A stretch of 64,000 nucleotides of DNA from Protopterus annectens (Eukaryota; Chordata; Ceratodontiformes; Protopteridae), in the NCBI RefSeq assembly GCF_019279795.1, contig NC_056737.1:39612515-39676514 (forward strand). The letters run 5' to 3'. Positions 32,130 through 42,750 of the stretch are shown here, piece by piece (the first letter of the stretch is position 1; each line of letters begins with the position of its first letter). Made by a program: the position numbers and the translations under genes. The notes below the pieces were generated by a model. That model did not search any database. It was given only the letters and a program-made list of their open reading frames with translations, and was not told where the DNA came from.

Positions 32130-32904
32130 TAAATTAATTAAATTGTCAATCCAAAAGTTAATTAAATATTCAAGTATAATTAAAACAACTATTTGAGTGT
32201 GATTAAAACACAGTTTCACATCAATAACCTTGCACCAAATAAATACATCAATACTTTACATATTTCATTTTCTTTATCTGGTTAATGTAGATAGAGCAGT
32301 AATCATTTAACCCAGGTTAATTATAGGCAATTGGTTTTAACTGCCACAAGAGCTCTTTTTTCTTTAGGTAAAGGTTTCAAGGGCCACCCCTTGGTACAAA
32401 TTTTATTTTATCAATTGATGTATACCTAAAAGCATGGCCAGGGAATTGTGAAACATGTTTTGCCAGACAATTAATGTCCTTTTTCCTTCTTAATGTTGTA
32501 CTCAGGTTCGTGAATCCCGTCTCTTAGCCTCCATTTGATTTTGCCCACATAAAAACTTGAACACTCCCGACACAAGGCTAAATATACAACTCCCTTCCAA
32601 ATTACAGTCATACTTTTACATTAGTTTGTACTCAACATCCCTTATCCTGAATCCGGTTCCTATATTAATCTTACTAGCGTGTCTACCACATTTCATCATT
32701 TGAGGCATATGATTCCTTTCTTTTGTGCTCATATTTTCCAAAATATATTTAAAACATTCAAAAATTGGTCTATTTTGGTGGAGGATAGGACCCTTAGGGA
32801 TAGGATAGTATTCCGGAGAGGCTTGACTTTTATATGTATTTTGGAAAATGTGAACGCAAAAGAAAGGAATCCTATACCCCAGATGATGAAATATGGTAGA
32901 TGCC

Positions 32905-33252
32905 TACACCTGTAGTAAGATTAATATAGGAATTGGATTGAGGATAATGGACGTTGAGTACAAGCTAATGTACAAATTTGACTGTAATTTGAAAGGAGGA
33001 GTATATTTATCCTTGTGTTGGGAGTGCCCATGTTTTTATGTGGGCAAAACTGAACAGAGGCTAAGAGATAGGATTTATGAACACGAGTACAACACTAAGA
33101 AGGAAAAGGACATTAATGCTCTGGCAAAACATGTTTCACAATTCCCTGGCCATGCTTTTAGTTATATGGCAATTGATAAAGTAAAAATTGTACCAAGAGG
33201 CGGCCCTTGGAACCTTCACCTAGAGAAAAAAAAGAGCTCTTGTGGCAGTTAA
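32905..33252 (+). pseudogene. Penelope GIY-YIG endonuclease fragment
   Basis: About 115 codons of the C-terminal endonuclease domain. VYLSLC corresponds to GIY, YVGKT to YIG, and the conserved Arg (RLRDRI) and His (EHEY) follow. The end is shifted after an A-run (33220-33236), so the usual ELE...LN-GLN tail is in another frame. The domain nicks DNA for target-primed insertion in this class. There is no start codon or upstream RT, so it is not expressed as a complete enzyme. Confidence 0.75.
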
Positions 33253-33654
33253 ACTAAATGCCTATAATTGTCCTGGGTTAAATATCACTGTTCTATCTAT
33301 TGTTTGCTAAAAATTAAAGCAATAACCAGCTAAAATTAAATGTGTAAAGTATTTGTGTATTTATTCAGTGGTGGGTTATTGATGTGAAGTTGTCTTGTTT
33401 TAATCACATCGGAATATTTGTTTTAATTATAATTGAAGATTTAATTAACTTTTGGATTGACATAATTTAATTTATGCATTATTTTCGTAAAATGTAAACT
33501 CTAGGATTGTATTTTAGAGGTTTACTGATTAAGTAAGATGAAGGGTGCTTTTAAAAGGGAAGGGGTGATTGATGTCATTAAGGAAATGGAATTTGATTTG
33601 TTTGCTATACATATTTAAATTGATATTTTGGAATTATAATTTGTCTGATGAAGT

Positions 33655-33954
33655 TCACTAATGGACATTTGCTTTCTTTCGGCTTTTCCCAGTTAGGGGT
33701 CACCGCAACAGATCACAGGTCCACTATTGATTGGCAGTGGATTTTGAAAGTGTTGAGTTGCCAGCCCTGGTGCACAACCTTCACCGGAGGCACATGCACC
33801 TACCTGCATGTCTTTAAAGTTCACTCAACCACAGGGAGGACATGCAGACTCCACGCAGAAGCGCTCCAGCCAAGAATCAAACCGGAGAACCATTTGCTGT
33901 GCGGTGACGATGCTAACTGCTGCACCACAGCAGCCGACTCACTAATGGACATTT
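33655..33954 (-). mobile_element. tRNA-derived SINE with 16-bp target duplication
   Basis: The duplication TCACTAATGGACATTT is at 33655-33670 and 33939-33954. Between them, on the minus strand, a head with GTGGTGCAGCAGTTAGCATC and GGTTTGATTC (A and B box positions) leads into the same body as 5851-6196 and a tail ending AGCCGAAAGAAAGC. The insertion interrupts the Penelope tail inside its hammerhead-like stem. Confidence 0.88.
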
Positions 33955-34031
33955 AAAGTGGACAAAACACTAATGTTTTTATTTAAAGTTTTTACCGATT
34001 TGATATAATTAAAGTTTTACAAGGAGTTATT

Positions 34032-34046
34032 CCTGTCCTTGTTGTA
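34032..34046 (+). repeat. Right target-site duplication of Penelope pair
   Basis: CCTGTCCTTGTTGTA, identical to 22123-22137. Confidence 0.7.
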
Positions 34047-35380
34047 CTAGATAGCCAAACATTGCTACCTACATTCTTTCATTTAGTATATTTGGCACTT
34101 TAAATGTGTATTTATTTCTGCGGGTTGCTGATTTCTAATGACATTACCCCTTTAATTTTATTACCTATTTTCAAAAGGTCAATACTGTTAATTACCCAGA
34201 CAAAGCAGCTCTATCTTCATGTAATCAAGCATAGCTTGTCAAGGAAAGCAGTCTGCATTCAAGTAGCATTTGAGGTAGAGTATGTCAGTCACACTGTAAA
34301 TTTAAAATCTTGGATTCTGGAGTATGATAACAAATGTGACTTTAACCAAACAGCATACTAATTTATTGTATGTATTTATTTATTTTATTGTTTATTGACC
34401 AGGTTAGTCTCACTAGGCTGTTGGGCTCTTTTCAGGGGAGACTCAACGTGGTATGTACTTCTAGGGGAGATGTGGCCATGGCATTCAGGAGTTTTAGATA
34501 GGTGCTATGGGATCTTTTAAAATCACTTGAGCTACCACCAAGTCAAGCAGGTGGTCCTTGGTTTAACATCTCATCATAAGGACGAATCACCAAGTTATTT
34601 TCTCATTGGTATTTATTGATTTCAGTGGATCTGAAGTATCTTTCAGTATGCATCTTACATTGTAGTGGCACCAAACATCTTAGCTTTATCATATTCCCTG
34701 CATTTAATCTACTGTGTTCAACAGATACCCTGCCTAACTGACATTCGGGTAGTAGTGCCCTGCTATTCTTCCTTTGACAGTCTACCAAAGCTCAGAGTCC
34801 CTCCCACTGTCTGTCTGTGGGTGTGATGGACCAGCCACCTGGTAGTACAGGTACTGTCTAACAGACCCACAAACAGGATCCTTTCTGTTTTCTAGTGCCA
34901 TAGTAAGAGAAGAATCTCGTGGAAGACTGCTCCTTACTCTAGCTCTCTTCAGCTTTTGAGTTTTATTTCCTCCCTCTGCCCTTTTCTCTTAGAGCTCGAA
35001 TAGTGTTTTCTGCTGCTTTGCTTGTTTTTTTTTTTTCCCCCAGTAGTGAAATTTTGTGTGCTTGGAGTTTTACTTTACTTTTAGTATAAGATTTATACAG
35101 TTTGTCTTAAACTAATTCTTGGTTTTGATGGTTATTTGACCCTTTGTCGCCATTGGTGAAAGTTTAACTGAGTTTCTGTACCAAGGTTGTTTTAGTGTAG
35201 TTCTTCTCATTGCCTCTTGCTCTCAGAGTTGCGAGTTAATTACATCTGTTATTTCCATTGGTTAAAAGCTTCATTTGAAAATTTTGACAGGAGAAGTTTG
35301 TTGTTCTTTTTAACACCTTTATTGAATTATCACCCAAGATATAGGAAATGTACATTTATAAAAAAGAAAACAAACCATGT
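34047..35380. other. Mostly unassigned intronic sequence with a LINE-like tail
   Basis: At 34365-34460 the minus strand reads CTCCCCTGAAAAGAGCCC... into an AATAAATAAATAC tail, resembling LINE family A 3' ends. 34460-34860 may be its body, but no protein motif was found. 34860-35330 has no recognised feature. Confidence 0.4.
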
Positions 35381-35727
35381 TACCATGTAATATGTAAAAC
35401 GACAACAAGAACCAAACACAGAAGAACAGCTGTAAAATAATTGTTTAGCTGATTAGTGCTTTCTCGACAATAAATGGTACTTCGTCAGACCACACAAACA
35501 AGAATGAAAAAAACACTATACAAACAAGTTTTAAAAAAAACTGTTCAGTCTAAAACACTTGAACATCGAAGTTTCAAAACATTGAATGTTCCAATATTGA
35601 CCCCTATTCAGCGAAAGATGAAAATATCGAAGCAACAGAAAACCAAATTTTTTCCTAGGGAAAGAATCTGGTTGTCTGTTTCTGTTGCTTTGGTATTTTC
35701 AGCGCTGTGGTGGAAAGTTACAGGTCG

Positions 35728-36060
35728 GGTTCAGGTAAGTGTGCGATTGAGTGTGGGTTAGGTTAGTTATGGTGCGGGTTAGGTATGTGTGCGATTGTGT
35801 GGACATGAGGGTTAGGGCGCGGGTTAGGTATGTGTGCGATTGTGTGGACTTGAGGGTTAGGGTGGGTTAGGTGAGTTAGGTTTAGGGCGCGGGTCAGCTA
35901 AGTGTGCGATTGTGTGGACTTGAGGGTTACGGCGGGGTAGGTGAGTTAGGGTTAGGGTGCGGGTAAGGTGAGTGTGCGATAGTGACATACCTTAAGGTTA
36001 GGGTTTGGGTTAAGGTAATTGGATAGTTAGTGGTGTGTGTATAGTTTAGTGTAGGGTTAG
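35728..36060 (+). repeat. Minisatellite with telomere-like GGGTTAGG units
   Basis: About five imperfect repeats of 45-60 bp. Each contains GCGGGTTAGGT-AGTGTGCGA, TTGTGTGGACTTGAGGGTTA or close variants. The hexamer TTAGGG recurs many times but interrupted by other sequence, unlike true telomere arrays. Confidence 0.8.
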
Positions 36061-36135
36061 GTGTAAGATTTTAGGTGTATGTGTGTGGATTGCTGTTTGT
36101 TTGGTGTGCTTGTGTTGTGTGTGTGTGTTTTGGAA

Positions 36136-36172
36136 CAGCAAATTTTTTCCCTAGGAAAAAATTTGCTGTTCT
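36136..36172. repeat. 37-bp near-perfect palindrome inside the MITE-like element
   Basis: AACAGCAAATTTTTTCC, a 3-bp centre (CTA), and its exact reverse complement: 17-bp arms. It borders the right terminal repeat. Confidence 0.75.
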
Positions 36173-36370
36173 GTATGTTCGATGTTTTCAGCTTTCGCTG
36201 AATAGGGGTCGATATTAGAACATTAGAAGTTTTGAAACTTCAATGTTCTGATATAGACCCTGGATATTGACCTATCAGAAACAAAGAAAACATCCTGCGA
36301 AAGTTCACCTATCAGCTTCCATTCATAAAAATCACATGGGAATTCTCTTCATTTAACCAAACTGTGTGCT

Positions 36371-36958
36371 TTAAGAAGTGGTCTTAGAGACCTTCCCAAG
36401 CAGTCCCTGGATCCTATCTGTCTGTAATTTAATAATCCAATGAATCTCCCTTTTTTCTGTTCTGTTTCTAATATCACCAATGTGTAAACTCTGATCAACG
36501 CATTCAGGCACCATAAATCTAAAAGAATACTTGCATTTAATATCTAAAATGTGTTTTGTCAGTGCATTCCTGACATCCACTTTCTGTATAGCAGCTACAT
36601 GTTCCCTAACATGCTCTGTCTTACCAATGTAGAAAGACGAATAAATAGAGCACTGTGCCAGATAAACTAAGTTCTTGGTAGAACAGTCAGCTCTGATCTT
36701 ACAATAGAAATCTCTATTAGTAATAGTATGTTTAAAGTAGTTCGTACTATTAATGTATTTACAGAAATTACATTTCTGAGAGGGAAAAGTACCTACTTGG
36801 CTTACATAATTTCTGATACTACCACTGCTATAACAGAGTAATCTCCTCAAGGATTTCTTATTCTTAAATTGGAAATTTGGACATTCACCTACTATGGTCT
36901 TAATCTTTTCGTCTGATGTAAAAATTGGCCAGTTCTTTCGAACTATTTGGCAAACCAT
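36371..36958 (-). pseudogene. Penelope GIY-YIG endonuclease, element 4
   Basis: 195 open codons. FQFKNKKSLRRLL linker, CNFCKYINSTNYF Cys knuckle, LVYLAQC, FYIGKT, NALTKHILD and FRFMVPECVD. The segment after FYIGKT is about five residues shorter than in element 1 (YIGKTEHVREHV against YIGKTDRKLRQRIYQH), removing part of the conserved Arg-bearing helix, so the nuclease is probably inactive. Upstream RT is absent. Codon usage is A-T rich like the surroundings. Confidence 0.78.
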
Positions 36959-37214
36959 ATCTATATTACTGAAATATTGCAGGACCAGGTTAATGTCACG
37001 TCGCTCTCACTCTTAAAAATCTGTACTTAGCTGCTCCATTCATTCATATTCCCTCAAAAATACGGGTGCACTCTACCATCCTTCATACGTCTTACCATCT
37101 ACACCCATTTGTTCCACTTCATCCTTCTTATACCTTCTCTCAGTGAACTCATTTTGAAGCACCTGTAGACCTGTATTATAGGCAGATAGGGACTGAATGG
37201 GCAAGACCCTTTAA

Positions 37215-37512
37215 GACTGTTTCTTAAAGCACATAGTTTGGTTAAATGAACAGAACACCCGCATGGTTTTTATGAATGGAAGTTTTTAGGTGATCGTTCA
37301 TAGGATGTTTTCTTTGTTTTTCATTGGTCAGTATGTAGTCATATGTTTTAAACTGAACCGTTTTTTAAACCTGGTTTGTATAATGTTTTTTGTTTTTCAT
37401 TCTTGTTTATGTGGTCTGATGAAGCGCCATTTATCAGTGAGATAGCGCTAACCAATTAAACAATTACTTTAGAGCTGTTCTTCTGTGTTTCATTCCTGTT
37501 GTCATTTTACAT
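37215..37512 (+). mobile_element. Penelope-like element 5 tail (plus)
   Basis: A non-coding 3' tail only. AGTTTGGTTAAATGAA, TTTTATGAATGGAAG and AGGATGTTTTCTTTGTTT match element 4 in inverted orientation. GGTCTGATGAAGCGCC (about 37409-37424) follows, with its stem partner GCGC near 37445. The GAAA of the hammerhead core is replaced here (TAACC). It ends near ACATATTACA. Confidence 0.7.
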
Positions 37513-37739
37513 ATTACAGTACTTTTGGTTTGACTCCAGAACTCTCTGTCCACTGTGGAATACCTCTTCTTTCTAGTTCATGTTAACATGTAAACAGTTA
37601 CAAATGTTATACATCACATATGTGCTTTTATATATTTATCAATCCAACGTTGTATGACTTGCTCAATTCATTCCTTCCTGTAAACCTCACTTCTCCTTCA
37701 AAACATTATTTGGCATGTATTAGGTTCATAGCTGTGTAC

Positions 37740-40434
37740 TAGGCTAATGAACCTGGATCCTTTTCAAGCTTAGCCCATAGGATTACCCTGGCATCGTGCC
37801 ACCCGACCTTAGTTCCCAGTGCCTCTGTTGAGTAGAGCCACTGGAGTGATCCCTGGGGTGAATTTTCTATTTCCCATCCACTCATCAAGATTTCTCTTGA
37901 AGAGGGCCAGAGAGGTGCTCTGTTTGACATGTATGGGAAGTCTGTTCAATAGCATGGGCAGTCTCTGGGTTATGAACCTGTCCCTCCAGCGTGTTCTGTT
38001 GATTGTGGTAATGAGGTTGAGGTCTCTGGAGTGTGTGGTGCAGAGGGATTGGGATTTCTTTAGATGTAGCATTTCTAACAGAACTGAGTCTGACATGGCT
38101 TTGTAAGTCAAGCAGAGATTGCCTCTAGTAGGCGATATGAGACAGAGAATAGTTGGAGTTTTTTGAGTCTGTCCATATAGGACAAGTGTTTAAGGCCTAG
38201 GATCCTCTTTATGAAGTACTTTTGCGGTTTCTCCAGTTGTTGACAGGTGTCTAGTGAGGTACATGCTAAATGGGGCATTGTACTCTATGATTGGCCTAAT
38301 GAGGGAAGAGTAGAGGGAGACAATGACCTCTTTCTTCCTGGATGCAAAACCCTTAGTAATGAGATGTGCCACATAGAAGGACTTTCTGACCACAGTGGCA
38401 ATTTGGTGGTCAAAAGAGAGTTTGCTGTCAACCTGTGTTCCCAGATCTCTTATAACCCCTACTGTGTTCAGTGGACTACCATCGATATGGTAATTCATGG
38501 GAACTGTTTTTTTCCCAAAGGGGATGATGACACATTTTTTTTGGCTTTGAGCTTAAGGCCATGGTTCTGACACCAGTCGTTGGTCTCAGTGATGTCTTTC
38601 TGTAGGATGTCAACATCACTTGGGGAGTTAATGGCTCCCAACTTGCAATCATCTGTGAACTTTGTCAGCCAGAGTCCCTTTGTGTTGGCCTGGACTTCTG
38701 AGAAGTAGATACCCAACAGGAGAGGACCCAGGACTGATCCCTGTGGGGCTCCACTCGTGACTGGTCGGCAGTCTGACTTGGAGTCAGCTACTTTCACGCT
38801 ATGTTGTCTATCTGTGAGCCAGTTTGCAACCCACCTAGTGATATAGGGGTTGATGCCTAGCTTTGTGACTTTTTCTATAATTCCTGAGTGGGGAATGGTA
38901 TCAAAGGCCTTGGCCAGATCAAGGTAAGGCTGTATGAACCACCTTGCCTTCAACCACAGCTCTGATGACTGACTCAAAGAAGTCGACCAAGGTGAGCAGC
39001 ATAATCTACCCTTCACAAAACAAGACTGTGTGGGATCTAGAGTTTGGAGATTCCCTATATACTTGTTTGTTAGGTCCATGATGATGCATTCCATAGTTTT
39101 GCATATCAGACTTGTCAGACTAATGGGACGATAGTTCCCATGGTCTGTAGTCGCTCCTCCTTTGTGGAGAGGGATGACTGTAGCAGTGCACCATTCAGTA
39201 GGGGCAAAGCCTGAGGTGAGGCTGTGATTGAACAGGGCACACAGGTGAGGTGCCATTTCACTTGTAGTTCATGTAGAACATAGCCAGGGATATTGTCAGG
39301 TCCCATAGAAGCTGTATTCTTGGCCTTAGACAGTGCTGTTTTAACCTGTGCAGCAGTAATACTGCATGCCTGGCAATCTACTGGTATTATGATTGGTCCT
39401 TTGGGGGGGGTAAAGTTGGCACTGAATCTGTTGGCCAGTATATTGGCAATATCTGTTGGCTCGGTATAGGAGGTACCATTGTGCAGTAGCTCAGAGCAAA
39501 TCTGGGTATTGCCGTGGAGATTCTTTACATAACTATAGAAGGCCTTGTAGTTGTCTTTACTATATGCTGCAATTCTGTTTTCATAGCTAGCTTTAGGGGA
39601 TTTGATGAGGAATCTCAACTTTTTGTTGAGGCTGTTAAGGAAGTTTTTCCAGTCTTGGGACTTCACCTTATTCTGCATCAGTTTCCTCTTTCTGTTATAG
39701 AGTTTGTTTATGGCAGGGGACCACCAGATTGGCCTCCTTTGTTTGGAGGAGAGCATCTTGGTTCTATTGGGTATGGTGAGATCCATGCATTTGTGTACGG
39801 GTTTGTACAGTGCATTGGTGTATGATCCGGCGGTCATGCAATTATTCTCCATTTGCATGGGTGCCGTGAAGGTAGCCACCACAGTTTTTAGGAGCCCAAA
39901 GTTAGCTTTGGAGAAGTTTTTCATGGTGGTTACCTTTGCGGGGGGGGTGTAGATTTCCAAGGTGATTAGTTTGTGGTCAGATCTAACCAGGGAGGAGTTG
40001 ACTATTGGTGTAGAGCAACGGTTGCCCATGTTAGTAATGACCAGGGCAAGGATGTTGCTACCTCTAGTGGCGGTAAGAATGAGTTGGTCCAGGGCATTGG
40101 AATTAATGAATTCCAGGAAAGGTTGGGCAAGTGTATTGGTACATGAATAGTTTTCCCAGTTATTGGAGGGGTAGTTGAAGTTGCCCAGTATGAGAGTGTT
40201 AGGTTGGACCTTAATATTCTCCAGGCTGCTTAGGAACGTGGAATGTAAGTCTTGGGACATGGTTGGGGACCTATAACAGGCTACGACCTGAATCTCTGTC
40301 TTACCCAGTGTTAGCTGCACCTGAAGTATCTCTGATACATTATGTTGGGCTACCATTCTGGAGATGTGTGCATCCTTTATGACTATTGAGACACCACTGC
40401 CTTTGAAGCTTCCCACAATTCCCATTTGTTCCAT
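37740..40434 (-). pseudogene. CR1 LINE ORF2: endonuclease and reverse transcriptase
   Basis: The longest CR1 copy here. 40434-39115 (439 codons) has the APE endonuclease: GSGVSIVIKD, VVACYRSPTM, LGNFNYPSNNWEN and SDHKLITLEI, then the RT entry (KNTASMGPDNIPGYVL). 39256-38495 has PLHKGGATTDHGNYRPISL, LDLAKAFDTIPHSGII, GAPQGSVLGPLLLGIYFS and the catalytic site FTDD where related copies have FADD. 38498-38190 and 38111-37809 hold the thumb and the RDRFITQRLPMLLNRLPIHV C-terminus. Frame changes near 39120 and 38500 and a few stops disable it. The GDFN endonuclease motif is GNFN, as also in the copy at 57493-57119. Confidence 0.9.
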
Positions 40435-40489
40435 GTAGTTTGCTCCTACTCTTTTCTAAATATCCCACTTATAGGTCTTTTATCTCTGT

Positions 40490-40790
40490 TACAATATTCA
40501 ATACTTCAAGTACAGTTGATTTAGACTTTGATTTCCATTTTCTGGTAATTGCTTTTTTGTCAGCAAACTTAACAAGGCCTTAGTATGTCTAGGCAATTCA
40601 GATCCTGTATCCCAGCTCAAAAAAATAATGTCCTTAGTTGCACGCACTCGCTCACCCAGTATTTCTGTCAGAGTACTCTGTATGAAATTTTTTAAAGTCT
40701 GCCAATTCATTGCACTCCCAAAGCATATGTTCCAGTTATCTGTTTCTTCCACATCATTCCCCCATCATTTTCCATCTACCCGAGGAAGAA
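40490..40790 (-). pseudogene. Probable L1/Tx1-type LINE C-terminal scrap
   Basis: On the minus strand, 40752-40498 reads TDNWNICFGSAMNWQTLKNF, TEILGERVRATKDIIFL and LPRHTKALLSLL. The order (W near the start, the LPRHTKALL block, then AKKAI-R-W in a shifted frame) resembles the very C-terminus of L1/Tx1 LINE proteins. It abuts the 5' end of the CR1 copy. Short, frameshifted and tentative. Confidence 0.4.
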
Positions 40791-40849
40791 AAAACTTACT
40801 GATTTTGCAGGGTTTTTTTAAATCTATGATTATTTGAGGTATTTGAGTA

Positions 40850-42117
40850 GGTTTACATCATTTTAAATGTTTTTATTTTTTTCCTTTAAATTGTGATTTT
40901 TGTCAACATTTTGTATATTAACTATTTCTGACAGGAATTCTTCGTAAGTTTATACTTTATTCCTTGGCTAATGCTGTTTCTTATAATTTGGTGCCGAAAA
41001 GGGACTTTTCTGACATGTATTTTGTGCTTTGGACTGTGTTACTGAAACCAATGTAATTTTGCAATGTTCAGAAATAGTATCTCTGCAGAAATGATCTTCA
41101 GATTGATATTTAGAGGGTGACTAGTGGGATTTGTCCTTTTATTGGGCTGACTATGCAGCCAGTATTTGGTATTGACCTGACTACTTTTTTGTCCCTTGAC
41201 TTAATGGACTCAGATACATTCCACCACGATCTAACCTTTATGCACTTAAAAAACATAGAAGTAAATCAAGAAATATGCCTCCGCCTATAGCTTGTGACTT
41301 TGCAGTAGACTTGGGCAGACTATGGGACCACTAGCTTTCTTTTGCCTCCAGGTCCCCTGGTGTGGTGTTAGTACCACAACTGCGCGTGACAGAAGGGTCA
41401 GACATATCCTTCAAGGCTGTACCATTACCTGGTTCAAGTTCAGCTTAACCAAACTGTTTAGGTACAGGGGAACTTAGTGGTGCAGATTCTCCTGCAAGTG
41501 TTGATACATCTCCCCCCAGGATTCTCCCACATGGGTAGTACAATCACAAAAGAGACAGAAGACCCACCATGTTGCAAGCCAACAGTCTCTGTGTTTCCAC
41601 TTGAGCTGATGGCTGTTGCTAGAGCCATTGTTAATGCAGTTGATTATGGGGTACAAACCTAGGTTATGAGTAATACCAGTGTGCCCACCCTCATTCAACC
41701 AACCAAGGATCCTGCGTTTGAAGGGGATCCTGAATCTGATATTTCAGACGTTTCACAATCTGGTCAGTTTCCTCTGAAGATGAATAGATTCAAGAACCCA
41801 AACAGATGTTTTCTTTAGCCCAGATGCTAGCTAGCTTTAGGGATATATTCACTTGTGAGAAATCATTGGCTTCCCCCAAGATCATCGGGGTATATGATCT
41901 TTTGCATGATGAGGCCTGGGAAGTGGCAAACTTCCCTCCATTTATCCCAGCATTGGGGGACATTTAAGATAGCTTGTAGTTCTCCTCTGCTGAATGAGTC
42001 TCTGCTTAAAAACCGTTTAGGAAATTCTGGATGTTTTATGTCATGCCTGGCCACCAAGCCCTCTTCTTTGCAGACACTACTTCTGTGTCTGTAGTGACAT
42101 TTTCCAATAAAAAGTGT
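40850..42117. other. Unassigned sequence before the Harbinger element
   Basis: 41330-42100 has relatively high GC and patches of open frame in both strands, for instance LASFRDIFT and EVANFPPFIPALGD around 41830-41960 on +. It may be an old gag-like or other transposon gene, but nothing was recognised with confidence. Confidence 0.35.
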
Positions 42118-42259
42118 ATGGGCAAGGTTCAATAAACCCTGCATGGCTAGCAGAAATCATCGATGTGCACACTGTAGCACACTGATTTGTATTCAATAAG
42201 CAGATCTACACAATGTGTAGAGCCATGTAAACATTTTGGCATGCTAATTACTGCATAAG

Positions 42260-42750
42260 CAGCTGAACTGTATGCAGATCTGCAAATTCAAGATGGTGGA
42301 GCTGTTCACCAAGCTATAAAACAATTGTGTACACTTAGTCTAGACATTTGCCTTGTATTCCAAAACCTGTTGGAATACAGCCACAGAAATGACACAAGAG
42401 GGAACAAAGGTTAGTGGCTGTTGCATGTGTGTGTCTGTGCTGCTGCTGATAGATTTTAGGCAAGGAGGAGCAGGGTGTTTAGAGCCCATTTAACTTTTCT
42501 TGGGCAGCATGATTTGGAAAGAGTAGAGCGACACAATCCAAGAACTCTGCAACCTCTGTTGTCTTCACCTGAGAGCAAGGGCAAAGTGAAAGGAACCAGT
42601 ACTTGTGGAGACCAACATATGCATTACAGTATTAGGAACCTTTCAGAGACCCAAAGGGGATATGCTGCGGAGGTATCGCAGGCATCAGCACCCAGGATCC
42701 TACACCAGTTTCTGAATGTTATGCTACAGCATGCCAGTGACTACATATAG
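42260..42750 (+). pseudogene. Harbinger transposase, N-terminal half
   Basis: Frames around 42260-42470 give AELYADLQIQDGGAVHQAI-like text. The frame 42475-42750 gives RAHLTFLGQHDLERVERHNP, then AAEVSQASAPRILHQFLN and MLQHASDYI. Relatives have a helix-turn-helix region of this form (F--R--FLGMHDLEVVERYR, VSQAS-SRVLTQVL, NYIRFP). Just after DYI a TAG and then the left end of DIRS copy 4 intervene; the next codons expected (FP) are at 48359, directly after the DIRS right end. The product binds and cuts transposon ends. Confidence 0.72.

Larger units (their letters stand above)
22138..32750 (-). mobile_element. Penelope-like element 2 (minus), split by three insertions
   Basis: Pieces at 22138-22342, 31187-31338 and 32130-32750 align, in order, with the reverse complement of Penelope-like element 3 (32838-34031). 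DIRS copy 3 fills 22343-31186 and a LINE tail fills 31339-32129. Removing both restores collinearity: the flanks ...CCAAAATACCAG and TTTAAGTTCGTATAGC join to match CCAAAATATCAATTTAAATA of element 3. The coding part (minus strand, about 32740-32350) has the GIY-YIG remnants VYLALCRECSSFYVGKI and LAKHVSQFPGHAF, frameshifted. The 3' end carries a CTGATGAA-GAAAG hammerhead-like motif (minus, about 22315-22275) and an A-rich outer tail. Confidence 0.8.
32838..34031 (+). mobile_element. Penelope-like element 3 (plus), partner of element 2
   Basis: Runs from about 32838, head-to-head with element 2 across an 87-bp spacer (32751-32837), to about 34031 just before the right 15-bp duplication. The frame to 33252 encodes the GIY-YIG endonuclease: GVYLSLCWECPCFYVGKTEQ, RLRDRIYEHE, NALAKHVSQFPGHAFSYMAI and PRGGPW. 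It lacks the RT and the N-terminal linker. The 3' tail carries CTGATGAAG (33644-33652), interrupted by a SINE, and then GTGGACAAAACA. It shows roughly 85-90 percent identity by eye to the inverted partner. Confidence 0.82.
35561..36248. mobile_element. Non-autonomous element with long terminal inverted repeats
   Basis: The left arm (35561-35645) and the reverse complement of the right arm (36165-36248) share GAAGTTTCAAAAC, then GACCCCTATTCAGCGAAAG, ATCGAA and TTTTTTCCTAGGGAAA blocks with modest divergence. There is no coding capacity. A G-rich minisatellite fills the interior. Both flanks are Penelope-like element 4, so this is an insertion, but the target duplication could not be fixed by eye and the superfamily is unknown. 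Confidence 0.65.
35385..36990 (-). mobile_element. Penelope-like element 4 (minus), interrupted by a MITE-like element
   Basis: Coding part at 36371-36958 on the minus strand; its 3' tail runs to about 35385 and is split by the inverted-repeat element 35561-36248. The outer tail has GGTCTGACGAAGTACC with GAGAAAGCACTAATC (hammerhead-like, minus, about 35495-35455). It aligns in inverted orientation with 37215-37512, so this is a second inverted Penelope pair in the window. Confidence 0.8.

Noticed and set aside
31899..32219. 106-codon minus frame as a gene
   Set aside because: It runs across the junction of a LINE tail and a Penelope tail, so it is a chimera of two non-coding ends.
33850..33938. 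A functional tRNA gene on the minus strand
   Set aside because: A/B-box-like motifs belong to the head of a SINE with target duplications; the cloverleaf is not preserved.
35728..36060. Interstitial telomere
   Set aside because: TTAGGG-like words are embedded in a longer 45-60 bp unit and are not a pure hexamer array.
40921..40950. A tiny exon between GACAG and GTAAGT
   Set aside because: Nine bases only, no phase or residue match to the next expected EIF2AK4 segment.
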